Part shown: positions 1 to 10,200 of the stretch, piece after piece
Layout of the letters: each line of letters starts with the position of its first letter
How positions within the stretch are numbered: the stretch's first letter is position 1
Assembly (NCBI GenBank): GCA_017478085.1
Contig: JAFVEE010000049.1
Span: 1-36,042 of the forward strand
DNA length: 36,042 nucleotides
Origin: Prevotella sp.
GTDB taxonomy: Bacteria; Bacteroidota; Bacteroidia; Bacteroidales; Bacteroidaceae
Direction of reading: 5' to 3'
Notes under the pieces: model-generated
What the model was told of the DNA's origin: nothing
The model's input: the letters and a program-made list of their open reading frames with translations, nothing else
Database searches by the model: none
Made by a program: the position numbers and the translations under genes

Positions 1-510
1 CTGCGCCAGCTGCACTTCGGCAGCGGGCTGAAGAAAGTGCCGGGCCGGTTCATGGCCGCATCCCCCAGCTACAACCGCTATGTAGAGACCGTCACCTTTG
101 CCGAGGGTGTAGAAGAGCTGGGCGACAGCCTGTTCTGGGTGAATTATACGAGCTGGGCCACGCTGACCAGCGTCTCGCTGCCCACAACGCTGCGCCGCAT
201 CGGTGCCCATGCCTTCCATAACCAGATGGGGCTCAGTACGGTGAGCCTGCCCGAAAGGCTTGAAGAGATAGGCCCCTCGGCCTTCAACGCCTGCAACCAG
301 CTTACCACCCTGACCATGCCCGCCACGCTCCTAAGCATAGGCAGCGAGGCTTTCCGCAGCTGCAGTGCCTTGGCCACCGTCTCGCTGAACGAAGGCCTGC
401 TCTCGGTGGGCTACAGGGCCTTTGCCTCTACCGCCCTTGCCAGCATCAGCTTCCCCAGCACCGTGAGTAGTCTGGGTGCCGGTGCCTGCTATGACTGCCG
501 ACAGCTGTAG
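1..510 (+). pseudogene. BspA-like leucine-rich repeat surface protein, upstream fragment ending at an in-frame amber codon
   Basis: The frame is open from base 1, so the true start and any signal peptide lie left of the window. It encodes tandem LRR_5 (BspA/TpLRR) units of about 23 residues with the usual pattern: a strand such as TSVSLPTTLRRIG, then AHAF or SAF, then a C-x-x-L turn. BspA-like proteins are secreted or surface adhesins in Prevotella, Tannerella and gut Bacteroidota. The frame stops at TAG 508-510, in the middle of a repeat (CRQL, stop, NVTLPASL). The same frame then continues for another 3.7 kb with the same repeats. The parsimonious reading is a CAG (Gln) to TAG nonsense change that splits one gene. 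A base-call error or amber read-through cannot be excluded from the sequence. Confidence 0.8.
508..510 (+). other. In-frame TAG interrupting the BspA-like gene
   Basis: The codons before it read GGT GCC TGC TAT GAC TGC CGA CAG CTG, then TAG, then AAC GTC ACG CTG CCC. Equivalent positions in other repeats of the same protein carry glutamine (ALQSVTLP, SLQQVQLP), so a single C-to-T change explains it. Confidence 0.85.
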
Positions 511-717
511 AACGTCACGCTGCCCGCCAGCCTCACGCAGCTGCCCGCCGAACTGTTCTGGGGCTGCTATAATCTGGCCAGCATCGAGCTGCCGCAGGGC
601 ATCACCGAGATACCCGACCGCCTGTTCCAGGAGTGCAGCCTCACCAGCATCACGCTTCCGCCAGGCGTCACGCGCATTGGTCACTATGCCTTTTACTATA
701 ATGATTTCGAAGGCGAG

Positions 718-3700
718 GTGGTGCTGCCGGCCGGGCTGAAGACCATAGGCGACTATGCCTTCTACAACAGCCTGCCCACGACCAGCAGCTCGCTGACCAT
801 TCCCGCCGCCATCGACTCTATTGGTAGCAATGCCTTTGGCCTCAACCGTAACGCCACCATCGCCCTGGCCCAGCCCTCGTCGCTGCAGTATCTGGGCGAC
901 TATGCCTTCAGTGACGCCGACAAACTGACCGAGGCCCGCATACCCCAGCTGAAAACCATGGGTCAGGGAGCCTTCTCGGGTTGCAATGCCCTGCAGACGG
1001 TGCAGCTGCCCGATGACCTGACCGAACTGCCCTACGGCGTGTTCAGTGGTTGTGAAAAGCTCACCAGCATCAACCTGCCCTCGGCCCTCACCACCATTGG
1101 CAACCAAGTCTTCTATAACTGTAGTCTGCTTACCACCCTGCCTCTGCCCGCCTCGGTGCGCACCATTGGCGAACGTGCCTTTCAGTATTGCTACGCGCTC
1201 ACCGAGATCACCATTCCCGAGGGCGTCACCGAACTTCCGAAAGAAGTGCTCTATGACTGCAATCAGCTGGCCAGCGTTACGCTGCCCTCCACGCTGCGCA
1301 CTATTGGCCAACAGGCATTAAGCAGCTGCGAGCTGCTCACGGCGCTCACCCTGCCCAGCGGCGTCACCACCATCGGCACGTCGGCCTTCTCCTATTGCAG
1401 CGGCCTGCTGCAGCTCGACTTCCCTGCCAGCGTGCAGAGCATAGGCGCTTCGGCCCTGTCGGGGTGCAGCGCCTTGCAGAGCGTCACGCTGCCGCAAGAC
1501 CTCACCGTGCTGCCCAGCTCCCTGTTCAGTGGGTGCTCGTCGCTGCGCCACGTCACGCTGCCGCCGGGCGTGCAGCAGTTGCCCAGCAGCCTTTTCTACA
1601 ATTGCAGCCGGCTGGAGACCATCACCCTGCCCACGACCAGTATAACCTCGATACCCGACCGCTTCTGCGATGGGTGCACGTCGCTGCAGGCGTTCACCAT
1701 GCCGGCCAGCGTCACCTCCATTGGCTATCGGGCCTTCTATGGCTGCGCCTCGCTCACCCAGGTGGTGCTGCCCCTGGGGCTCACCACCATTGGTGGCTAT
1801 GCCTATCATAGCTGCACGTCGCTGCAGCAGCTGTCGCTGCCCGAAGGGCTTGCCACGCTGGGCGACTATGCCTTCTCGGGCTGCACGTCGCTCACCAGCG
1901 TCGCGCTGCCCCAGTCGGTCAAGGTGCTGCCCATCTGTTTGTTCCGCGATTGCACCAGCCTGCAAACCGTGAGCACCGCTGCCGACCTCACGACGATTAA
2001 TTCCTCGTGCTTCAGCGGTTGCAAGTCGCTGCAGGCCTTCACCATTCCTGCTACCGTCACCACCCTGGGCGGCTATGCCTTCAGTGGCTGCGAGCAGCTG
2101 CAGAGCATCGCCCTGCCCGAGGGGCTCACCACCGTGCCCAGCTACCTGTGCAGCGAGTGCTCGCGGCTCAGCAGCGTCAGCCTGCCCAGCAGCATCACTG
2201 TCATTGATAACGGTGCCTTTGTCAGGTGTGGCAGTTTGCAGCAGGTGCAGCTGCCCCAGGGCCTTACCACTCTCGAAAGTTCCTGCTTCTCGAACAGCGG
2301 CCTCACGAGCATCGACCTGCCCGCCTCGCTCCGCGAAATAAATGGTGCTTTCACGGGCTGCAACAGCCTCACCACGGTCTGGGTGCCTGAGGGCGTGACC
2401 AGAGTGAGCAGTGCCTTCGAATACTGCAAAAACCTGCGCAGCGTCTACCTGCCCAGCACCCTCACGTCGAACTCGTATGCTAATTTCGTCTCGTGCAGCC
2501 GCCTCACTGAGGTTCACATCAAGGCCGAGACCGCGCCCAGCACCCAATACAGCTTTGATTACGGCGTGTCGACGGCCACGCTCTATGTGCCTGCGGGTCA
2601 CTTGGCCGATTTTCAGGATAAGCCTTTCGGCCGTGGCTGGAAGGCCGTCGTCGAGGAAGACCTGACGGTGGCCGCACTGGACGATGCCGAGTGGCAGGTG
2701 CTCAGGCAGCTGCCCGCCGCCACTGGCGGCGACCACTGGCAGCGCCCCTGGACGCTGGCCGAGACCGCTGCCCAGCAGACCGCCACGCCCTACGGCGTGA
2801 CCGTGGCTGGTGGCCATGTGGTGGCCCTGTCGCTGACCAGCAACAACCTGCAGGGCCCGCTGCCCACCGAGCTGCTGCAGCTGCCCTATCTGCAAAGCCT
2901 GGACCTGAGCGGCAACCAGCTCACGGGCGACCTCACCGAGCTTTTCAGCGAGGTCGGTGCCACGACAGGCTATAACTCGACACTGACCTATCTCGACGTG
3001 AGCAACAACCAGCTCACGGGCAACCTCTACCATCTGGCCCAGCCGCTGTCGGCCCTCACCACGCTCAAGGCCTGCGGCAACCGCATTCGCGACATCTGGC
3101 CCGTGCTGCCCACCCGCATTACCACACTCGAGTTCGAGGGGCAAGACCTGCGCAGCCAGTTTGCCCTGAACTATAGCGAGCTCTACAAACTGCGTGGCGA
3201 CGTAATGAGCCCCGAACTGCTGCCCACCGTGCTCACCTATCATCATTATGTGTCGTCTTCGGGCAGCTATTATAACAACACGACCGATTTCTTCCTGACC
3301 GATACCGACCCCGATGGCAGCACTGCCCCCACGTGGTATGCCAGACTGGAGTGGGATTGGCGCACCAACTATACTTCTTCAATGCTCTCTCATACCAATT
3401 CCAATAGTTATAATGGCTGGTACCAGCTGCCCCTGAACACCACGGTTACGGCCTGCCGGCGGGATTACTACTCAGCCGACAACAAATACCATAACACCCG
3501 CTTCCTGGTGACCATCGACTCGGAGATGGGCGACGTGAACTTCGACACGAAGATCAGTCTGGCCGATATGCAGACCACGCTTTACTATGCGCTCGACTCG
3601 GCCTATAACAGTCGCTACCAGCCCTTCAACTTCACGGCGGCCAACCTCGTAAGCACCGACCAGGTGATCAACGTGCAAGACGTGGTGGCCAGCATCAATC

Positions 3701-4215
3701 TGCTGCTCGACAACTACATTCAGCCCACTATAGCTGGCAGCCGTCGCCGTGCCGAGGCCGTCGCCAGTGGCGGGGCCGCAGCAGAGCCCGTGGCCACGCT
3801 GAGCATGGAGCAGGGACGGCTGGTGCTGCGCACCGAGGCCGAGGTGGGTGCCATAGAGCTGGCCTTCGCGGGCGGCGACGATGCCGAGTGGCAGCCCGCT
3901 TTGCAGCTGTTCAGCCGGGCCTCGCGCGGCGGTCATCACATCTTCTATTCGCTCCTGGGCGACCGTCTGCCCGCCGGCGAGTGGGTGCTGGCCACCACCC
4001 AGGGCCAGCTGGTCGATGCCACCCTCGCCAGTCCCGATGGCCAGGAGCTGCCCATCGCCATCCTGAGCGATGGCACCACCGCCGTTGGCGAGCCTGCGAT
4101 ACCATCGCAGGCCACAAAGGCAGATAGCTACGACCTGCAAGGCCGCCGCGTGGCCCAGCCCCGCCAGAAGGGCATCTACCTGACCCCAGGCGGCAAGAAG
4201 CTCATCGTGAAGTAA
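718..4215 (+). CDS. BspA-like LRR protein, downstream fragment with plant-type LRR, dockerin-like domain and sorting tail
   Basis: This is in the same frame as 1-510 and is open from 511; 718 is only a GTG, and the first in-frame ATG is at 958, so it has no convincing start or signal peptide of its own. Residues are numbered from 718. 1-620 are LRR_5 repeats ending in a TLYVPAGH unit. About 655-815 hold an N-terminal cap (ATGGDHW) and plant-type LRRs (LQSLDLSGNQLTG). About 938-1000 are dockerin-like, with two calcium-loop motifs (GDVNFDTKISLADMQ and STDQVINVQDVV). 1135-1165 are a sorting-type tail (YDLQGRRV, then KGIYLTPGGKKLIVK), typical of Prevotella proteins exported by the type IX route. 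The gene is followed 28 bp later by the giant surface protein, probably in one transcript. If the amber codon is real and not suppressed, this part is not exported. Confidence 0.85.
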   Translation: MVLPAGLKTIGDYAFYNSLPTTSSSLTIPAAIDSIGSNAFGLNRNATIALAQPSSLQYLGDYAFSDADKLTEARIPQLKTMGQGAFSGCNALQTVQLPDDLTELPYGVFSGCEKLTSINLPSALTTIGNQVFYNCSLLTTLPLPASVRTIGERAFQYCYALTEITIPEGVTELPKEVLYDCNQLASVTLPSTLRTIGQQALSSCELLTALTLPSGVTTIGTSAFSYCSGLLQLDFPASVQSIGASALSGCSALQSVTLPQDLTVLPSSLFSGCSSLRHVTLPPGVQQLPSSLFYNCSRLETITLPTTSITSIPDRFCDGCTSLQAFTMPASVTSIGYRAFYGCASLTQVVLPLGLTTIGGYAYHSCTSLQQLSLPEGLATLGDYAFSGCTSLTSVALPQSVKVLPICLFRDCTSLQTVSTAADLTTINSSCFSGCKSLQAFTIPATVTTLGGYAFSGCEQLQSIALPEGLTTVPSYLCSECSRLSSVSLPSSITVIDNGAFVRCGSLQQVQLPQGLTTLESSCFSNSGLTSIDLPASLREINGAFTGCNSLTTVWVPEGVTRVSSAFEYCKNLRSVYLPSTLTSNSYANFVSCSRLTEVHIKAETAPSTQYSFDYGVSTATLYVPAGHLADFQDKPFGRGWKAVVEEDLTVAALDDAEWQVLRQLPAATGGDHWQRPWTLAETAAQQTATPYGVTVAGGHVVALSLTSNNLQGPLPTELLQLPYLQSLDLSGNQLTGDLTELFSEVGATTGYNSTLTYLDVSNNQLTGNLYHLAQPLSALTTLKACGNRIRDIWPVLPTRITTLEFEGQDLRSQFALNYSELYKLRGDVMSPELLPTVLTYHHYVSSSGSYYNNTTDFFLTDTDPDGSTAPTWYARLEWDWRTNYTSSMLSHTNSNSYNGWYQLPLNTTVTACRRDYYSADNKYHNTRFLVTIDSEMGDVNFDTKISLADMQTTLYYALDSAYNSRYQPFNFTAANLVSTDQVINVQDVVASINLLLDNYIQPTIAGSRRRAEAVASGGAAAEPVATLSMEQGRLVLRTEAEVGAIELAFAGGDDAEWQPALQLFSRASRGGHHIFYSLLGDRLPAGEWVLATTQGQLVDATLASPDGQELPIAILSDGTTAVGEPAIPSQATKADSYDLQGRRVAQPRQKGIYLTPGGKKLIVK

Positions 4216-4243
4216 CCCATAAAGAAAAGAGGAGAAACAAGAT

Positions 4244-7200
4244 ATGAAACACAGCATCAACTTGACACGACCCCATTTCCCCGTCTGGCTCTGCGCCCTT
4301 GTGCTGCTGCTTGGCAGTGCCGCCACCGCTGCTGCCCAGGAAGTGAACAAACTCTACGTGGGCGACGTGACAGGCATGAAGAGCCGCTCGGTCGACGTGC
4401 CGGTGTATGTCGACAATACGTCGGTGAACATCGCCGCCCTGCAGTTCGACGTCATCGTGCCCGAGGGCGTCACCATTCAGACCGCATCGAGCTATGCCGT
4501 GGTCGACAAGACCCGCACCGCCGACCACCAGGTGCGCGTGCGCCAGCTCACGGGCAAGACCCGCACCTACCGCATCATGCTGGTGTCGCCCGGCAACAAG
4601 ACCCTGCGTGCCAACAAGGGCAAGGTTTTCACCGTGCGGGCCGATATTAGCACCAGTGCGCCGCTCGAAGAAGGGCATTCCTATCCGCTGCAGGTGCAGA
4701 ACGCGGTGCTGAGCGACTCGCTCGCCGCCAACGTGCTCACCGAGTTTGCCAGCGGCTCGCTCACCATCGGGGCCAACCCCGACTTCGTGGTCGAGAACGT
4801 GCGGCTCACCAGCGAGGCCACCACCCTGGCCCCCGGCGACGACCTGGAGGTGGGCTGGACGGTGAGGAACCAGGGCCCGGCCGACAGCCAGGGCGGCTGG
4901 ACCGAGCAGGTGCTGCTCGTGTCGCCCACCACGGGCGAGAGCGTGGTGGTGGGCAACGCCCGCCACATAGAGCAGCTGCTGCCCAGCGGCCAGACCGTCG
5001 ACCTCACGGCGGCCTTCACCGTGCCGCGCATCGTGGGCCTCGATGGCCAGTTCCGGGTGCAGGTGAAGCTATCGCCCGCCTCCGAGAGCGGCGAGGCCGC
5101 CGAGTATCAGCAGAACAATACCACCACCGGCACCACCAACTATACCATGCTGAAGCGGCTCTACCTGAACGTGCCGGCTACTGTCAGGGAGACCAAGGGC
5201 TACACCTCTTCTTATTATTGCACGCTGGAGCGTAGCGGCAGCCGCCAGCAGGCCGAGACCTTCACCGTGAGCAGTCCTTCCACCGACGCGCGTGCTTCGC
5301 TCAACAGCCCGCAGCTCACCGTGTCGCGGGGCTACTCTACGGCTGGCTTCTACGTCCAGGTGGCCGACAACGACGTGCTCGATGGCGACACCATTCCCTA
5401 TCAGGTCGTCGTGGCGGCGGCCAACGGCTATGAAGGCCTGAGCGCCACCACCCAGATCATAGACGATGAGCACCCCGACCTGACGCTCACGCTCTCGAAG
5501 TCGCTCATCAACGAGGGCGACACGCTGACGCTCACCGTGGCCACCTCGCGCGTTGAGACTCACGACGTGAAGGTGCAGCTCACCAACGACCATCCCGCCC
5601 GCTTCTATATGACGTCGTCGCTCATCATTCCCGCCGGGCAGACGCAGGCTTCGACCACTGTCACCGCCATCGACGACAACGAGCCGGCCGACACCGTGAG
5701 CGTGCAGTTCACGGCTGCCGCGCCCAACTGCAACAACAGCCGCGCCCTGCTGCTGCTGGCCGACAACGACATGCCCAACCTGACGATGACGCTGCGACCC
5801 AGCGAGGTGAGCGAGAGCGCCGGTCCGCAGGCCGTGATGGGCACCATTACCCGCGGCGTTTCCCAGGCCGGCAGCAAGCTCACCATCAAGGTGAGCACCT
5901 CCAACGAGAACCTGCTCTACAGCCACACGCCCACCATCACCATGCAGCGTGGCGTGCTGCAGGCCAACTTCTCCTTAGGCACCATCGACAACGAGCTGAA
6001 GGGCGGCGACCAGGAGGTCACGGTCAATGCCGTGGTCTACATCTCGTCGTGCGGCTGCAACACCAACGGCAAGCGCGGCGGCACCGCCAGCGCCGTGGTG
6101 CTCGTGACCGACGACGACGGCCCCACGCTGAAGCTCACCGCCCGCAACCCCAACCTGCTGGAGGGCAGCACCGACAACGTGATGGAGCTGGAGCGCAACG
6201 ATGCGCCTACCAGCGACCTGGTGGTGAACATCAGCACCACGGGCGGCAGCGACGTGGTCTTCCCCGCCACGGTCACCATACCGCAGGGACAGACGAAGAC
6301 CACCTTCACCGTGGGTCTGAACCGCAACGACACCGAGAACGACTCGCGCTCGTTCTCCTTCTCGGCCAAGGCCGACGGCTATTCGTCGGGCACCTGCTGG
6401 GTGATGGCCACCGACCAGACCCAGCCCGATGCCACCGTGACCGACCTGGCACTGGTGAGCAGTAGCGTCTATGCCACCCGGCCTGCCACGCTGAGCCTGA
6501 TGCTGCACAACCAGGGCTATGCCGACCTGCCGCAGAAGACGCCCATTGGCATCTATGCCGGCGGGCGGCTGGTAGAGACCGTCTACACCCAGGAGGCACT
6601 GCCCAGCGGCAGCATCACGATGATGCCCATCACCTTTACGGCCACGCTGAGCGATGTGGCCGGGAAGACTGAGGTCTATGCCTACGTGAACCACGACCGC
6701 TCGAAGCGCGAGCTGAACTACGACAACAACCAGAGCAACCGCCTGCAGGTGACCGTGCTGCCACTGCTGCAAGCCACCTCGCTCAGCACCGACAAGGCCA
6801 ACTACGCCACTGGCGAAGCCATCAGGGTTGAGGGCCGTACCACCGGACTGGAGAACCGTAATGCCGAGGTAGAGGTCTACTTCGTGCAGGGCGGCACCCG
6901 CCAGACGGTCACGGTGACGACCGACGACGATGGCGACTTCAGCGCCGAGTGGCTGCCCGCCACGGGCATGGCCGGTCGCTTCGGCGTGGGGGCCTGCATG
7001 CCCGGCGAGAAGCTCAGCACCGAGATGGCCGTGATACAGATCTACGGCATACGCCGCGCTACCTCGACCTTCCTGGCCCACGAGCTGGAAGAGAGCGAGG
7101 TTATGGAGCGCTACATCGACATCGTGAACCCCGGCACGCTCACCGTGAGCGGCATCAAGGCCGAGGCCGAGGGACTGGCCGACAATATTGAGTTCCACGT

Positions 7201-10200
7201 CGACGAGATCAACGGCATTCCTCCCGGTGAGACGCGCCGTCTGACCTACAGCATCAAGGGCCTCACGGCTTCGGAGAACACCCGCGAGTGGCAGACGTTC
7301 ACGCTGAACCTGCAGTCGAAGGAGGGCGCCACCCTGCAGACCACGCTCTACTATGTGGTCTATCCGGCCACGCCCGTGCTGAAGAGCAACGTGCAGAGCA
7401 TCAACACCACGATGGTGAAAGACACCGTGCGCACCGTGGAGCTGACCCTGCGCAACGAGGGCCGCAAGGAGACGGGCGAGATCAACATTGACCTGGGCGG
7501 GGCCGAATGGCTGCGCACGGCCACGCCCCAGCGCATGTCGTCGCTGGCTCCCGGCGACGAGACCACCGTGGCCCTGCTGCTGAGGCCCACGGCCACGATG
7601 GAGCTGAACACCGTGATTCGCGGCAACATCTACATAGCTGCGGCCAACGGCGGCGGCCTGTCGATACCGATGACCGTGGAGTGCGTGTCGGAGAAGACCG
7701 GCTCGCTCACGGTCGACGTGTGGGATGAGTTCACGGCCAACACCGAGGAGGCACCCCACGTGAGCGAGGCCACCGTGGCCCTGCTGCACCCCGTGACGCA
7801 GAAACTGCTCAGGCAGGCCGTGACGGGCGAGGCAGGCACCGTGAGCTTTGCCGACGTGGCCGAAGGCAAGTACCTGCTGCGCGTCACCCACCCCAAGCAC
7901 GACAGCTGGTCGGACTATGTGGTGGTGAGCCCCGCCCGCGAGACGGTGCAGCGCGTGTTCATAGCCTATAGCGCCATCACCGTGGAGATGACCTACGAAC
8001 CCACCGAGGTGGAAGACGAGTATAACATCGTGACCACGGTGAACTACGAGACCAACGTGCCCGCGCCGGTGGTGAAGCTCGACCTGCCCGACCGCCTGAT
8101 GCTGGCCGAGATCAACACGCCCTACGTGTTCTATGCCACCCTGACCAACGTAGGACTGGTGAAGGCACTGCAGACGCGCTTCTACATCGACGAGGAGAAC
8201 GGCCCCTACCGCTTCACCCCGCTCATTGAAGGCCCGTGGGAACTGCTGCCGCAGCAGACCATCACCGTGCCCATAGAGATTACCAACGTGAACGACGGCA
8301 CGGCCCAGGCCCGTGGTGCCTGGGGGCCGCGGAAGGATCCCAAGGAGGAAGCCATCAACTGCGCACTGGGCGCCATCGCCAAGTACCGGGGCAGCTGCAA
8401 CACGTGGTCGTCGAGCTCGGACGCCGAGTATGAGGCCAGGCGGCTGATGCAGGTGGGCGATGCCTGTACGGGCACGGCCGACCTGGTGAACTTCGTGACC
8501 GCTGCGCTGGGCAAGATAGGCTTCTCGCCGAGCGGTGGCTCCAACACGCCTCCGGGCGGCGGCGGCTTCAAAGAGCAGCAGAGCGTATCAGGCACGCTGC
8601 CCGAAAGCTGCGACCCCTGCCTGAACGACAATGCTCCAAAATATATCGGCGCGCTGCTCGACATGAACAGCGACGACAAGAAGGACAAGATGAAGAGCGG
8701 CCTGACGCTGCTGGCACCCTGCGAGCCTGATGGCTCACTGCCCCCGCTGGTTGCTGCACAGGCCCGCTCGCAGCGCAGGGACAGCAGTCTGGAGCCGCAG
8801 TTGTACAACATCATTGTTGACTCGCTCGACTTCCAGACGCAGATGCTGCTGTGCCGCGAGGTGGTGCGCTCGCTCAATGGCAGCGAGGGCAAGGAGCCCA
8901 TCGCCGTGCCCGGCATCGACGGCTTCTGCCCCGCAGTGATGGTGGTGCAGGAGTGGCAGCCCTCCTACGTGAAGGCCGCACTGCGCGACCTGGCCCTGGC
9001 CTACGACGAGAACTTCCACAACCTGGCCTACATCTACCACGTGCTGGGCAACTGGAACTATCCGCTGATAGAGCTGGAAGAGGCCCACGCCCTGGTGGAG
9101 AAGGTGCGGCAGACGACCGGAGAGCTGACAACAGAAGAGATCGCGGCACTGCAACCCGTCGCACTCGATGAATCTCAGTACGCCAAAGTGCTGGAGCGCC
9201 TGTATAACGGCAGGAACAGCAGCGAACTGAGCGAAGATGACTATGCCGACTACGAGAAGCTGGACGCGCTCTACACCCGGATAGAAGACGACCTGATGGA
9301 CATCAACCGCAAGGGCTACTCCACACCGAAGGAGATGGCCCAGAACGTGACGGCCGAGGCCATCAACAAGCTGCAGACCGACAAGACCAGCACCTGTGCC
9401 ACGGTGAAGCTGCAGATAGACCAGAAGCTGACGATGACCCGTCAGGCCGTGCGCGGCACGCTGACGGTGACCAACGGCTCGCAGTCTACGCCGATGACGG
9501 AGGTGAAGCTGAACCTGGTGGTGACCGATCCCGATGGCAACGTGGCCTCGTCGCACATTATGGAGATACACACCGAGAGCATCGAGGGCTTCGAAGGACG
9601 GCTGGACTACGAGAGCGGCTGGGAGCTGGCCGCCGGCGGCACGGGCGTGGCCCGCATCATCTTCATTCCCACCAAGTATGCCGCTCCCACCGAGCCGCTG
9701 CGCTACACCTTCTCGGGTACCATCTCGTTCATCGATCCCTTCACCAATCTGCCCGTCACCCGCGAACTGGAGACCGAGCGGCTTACGGTGTCGCCCAGCC
9801 CCAACCTGGAGCTGACCTACTTCATGCAGCGCGACATCTTCGGCGACGATGCCCTGACACCCGAGGTGGAGCCTATGGTGCCCTCGCAGTTCTCGCTGCT
9901 CATCAACAACAAGGGCTATGGCGACGCCACCAAGGTGAAGATGGTGACCAACCAGCCGCAGGTGGTTGACAACGAGAAGGGGCTGCTCGTAGACTTCGAG
10001 ATCCTGTCGTCGCAGCTGAACGGCGGCGACAAGACGCTGGCACTGGGCAGCAGCGTGACCACCGACTTCGGCACCATACCTGCCCACTCGCAGGCCTACG
10101 CCCAGTGGTGGCTCACCAGCACGCTGACGGGCCACTTCGTGAGCTACGACGTGAAGGCCTCGCACGTGACCAGCTATGACAATCCCGACCTGACGCTGCT

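Larger units (their letters stand above)
1..2570 (+). repeat. Tandem LRR_5 coding repeats, unit about 69 bp (23 residues)
   Basis: The repeats share a consensus of the form SLQxVTLPxxLTTIGxxAFxGC at protein level and remain recognisable at DNA level (for example recurring gcctgcccgag, cacgtcgctgcag and ggctatgcctt). The array is a natural substrate for unequal recombination and for misassembly. Confidence 0.85.

Noticed and set aside
508-510. Amber recoded as glutamine (alternative genetic code)
   Set aside because: All other genes encode Gln with CAG/CAA and end normally, and no phage features are present. One TAG in one gene is better explained as a nonsense change.
1-2570. Repeat array read as a CRISPR or non-coding satellite
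   Set aside because: The 69-bp units are degenerate, in frame, and encode LRR_5 repeats; there are no constant repeats with unique spacers and no cas genes.
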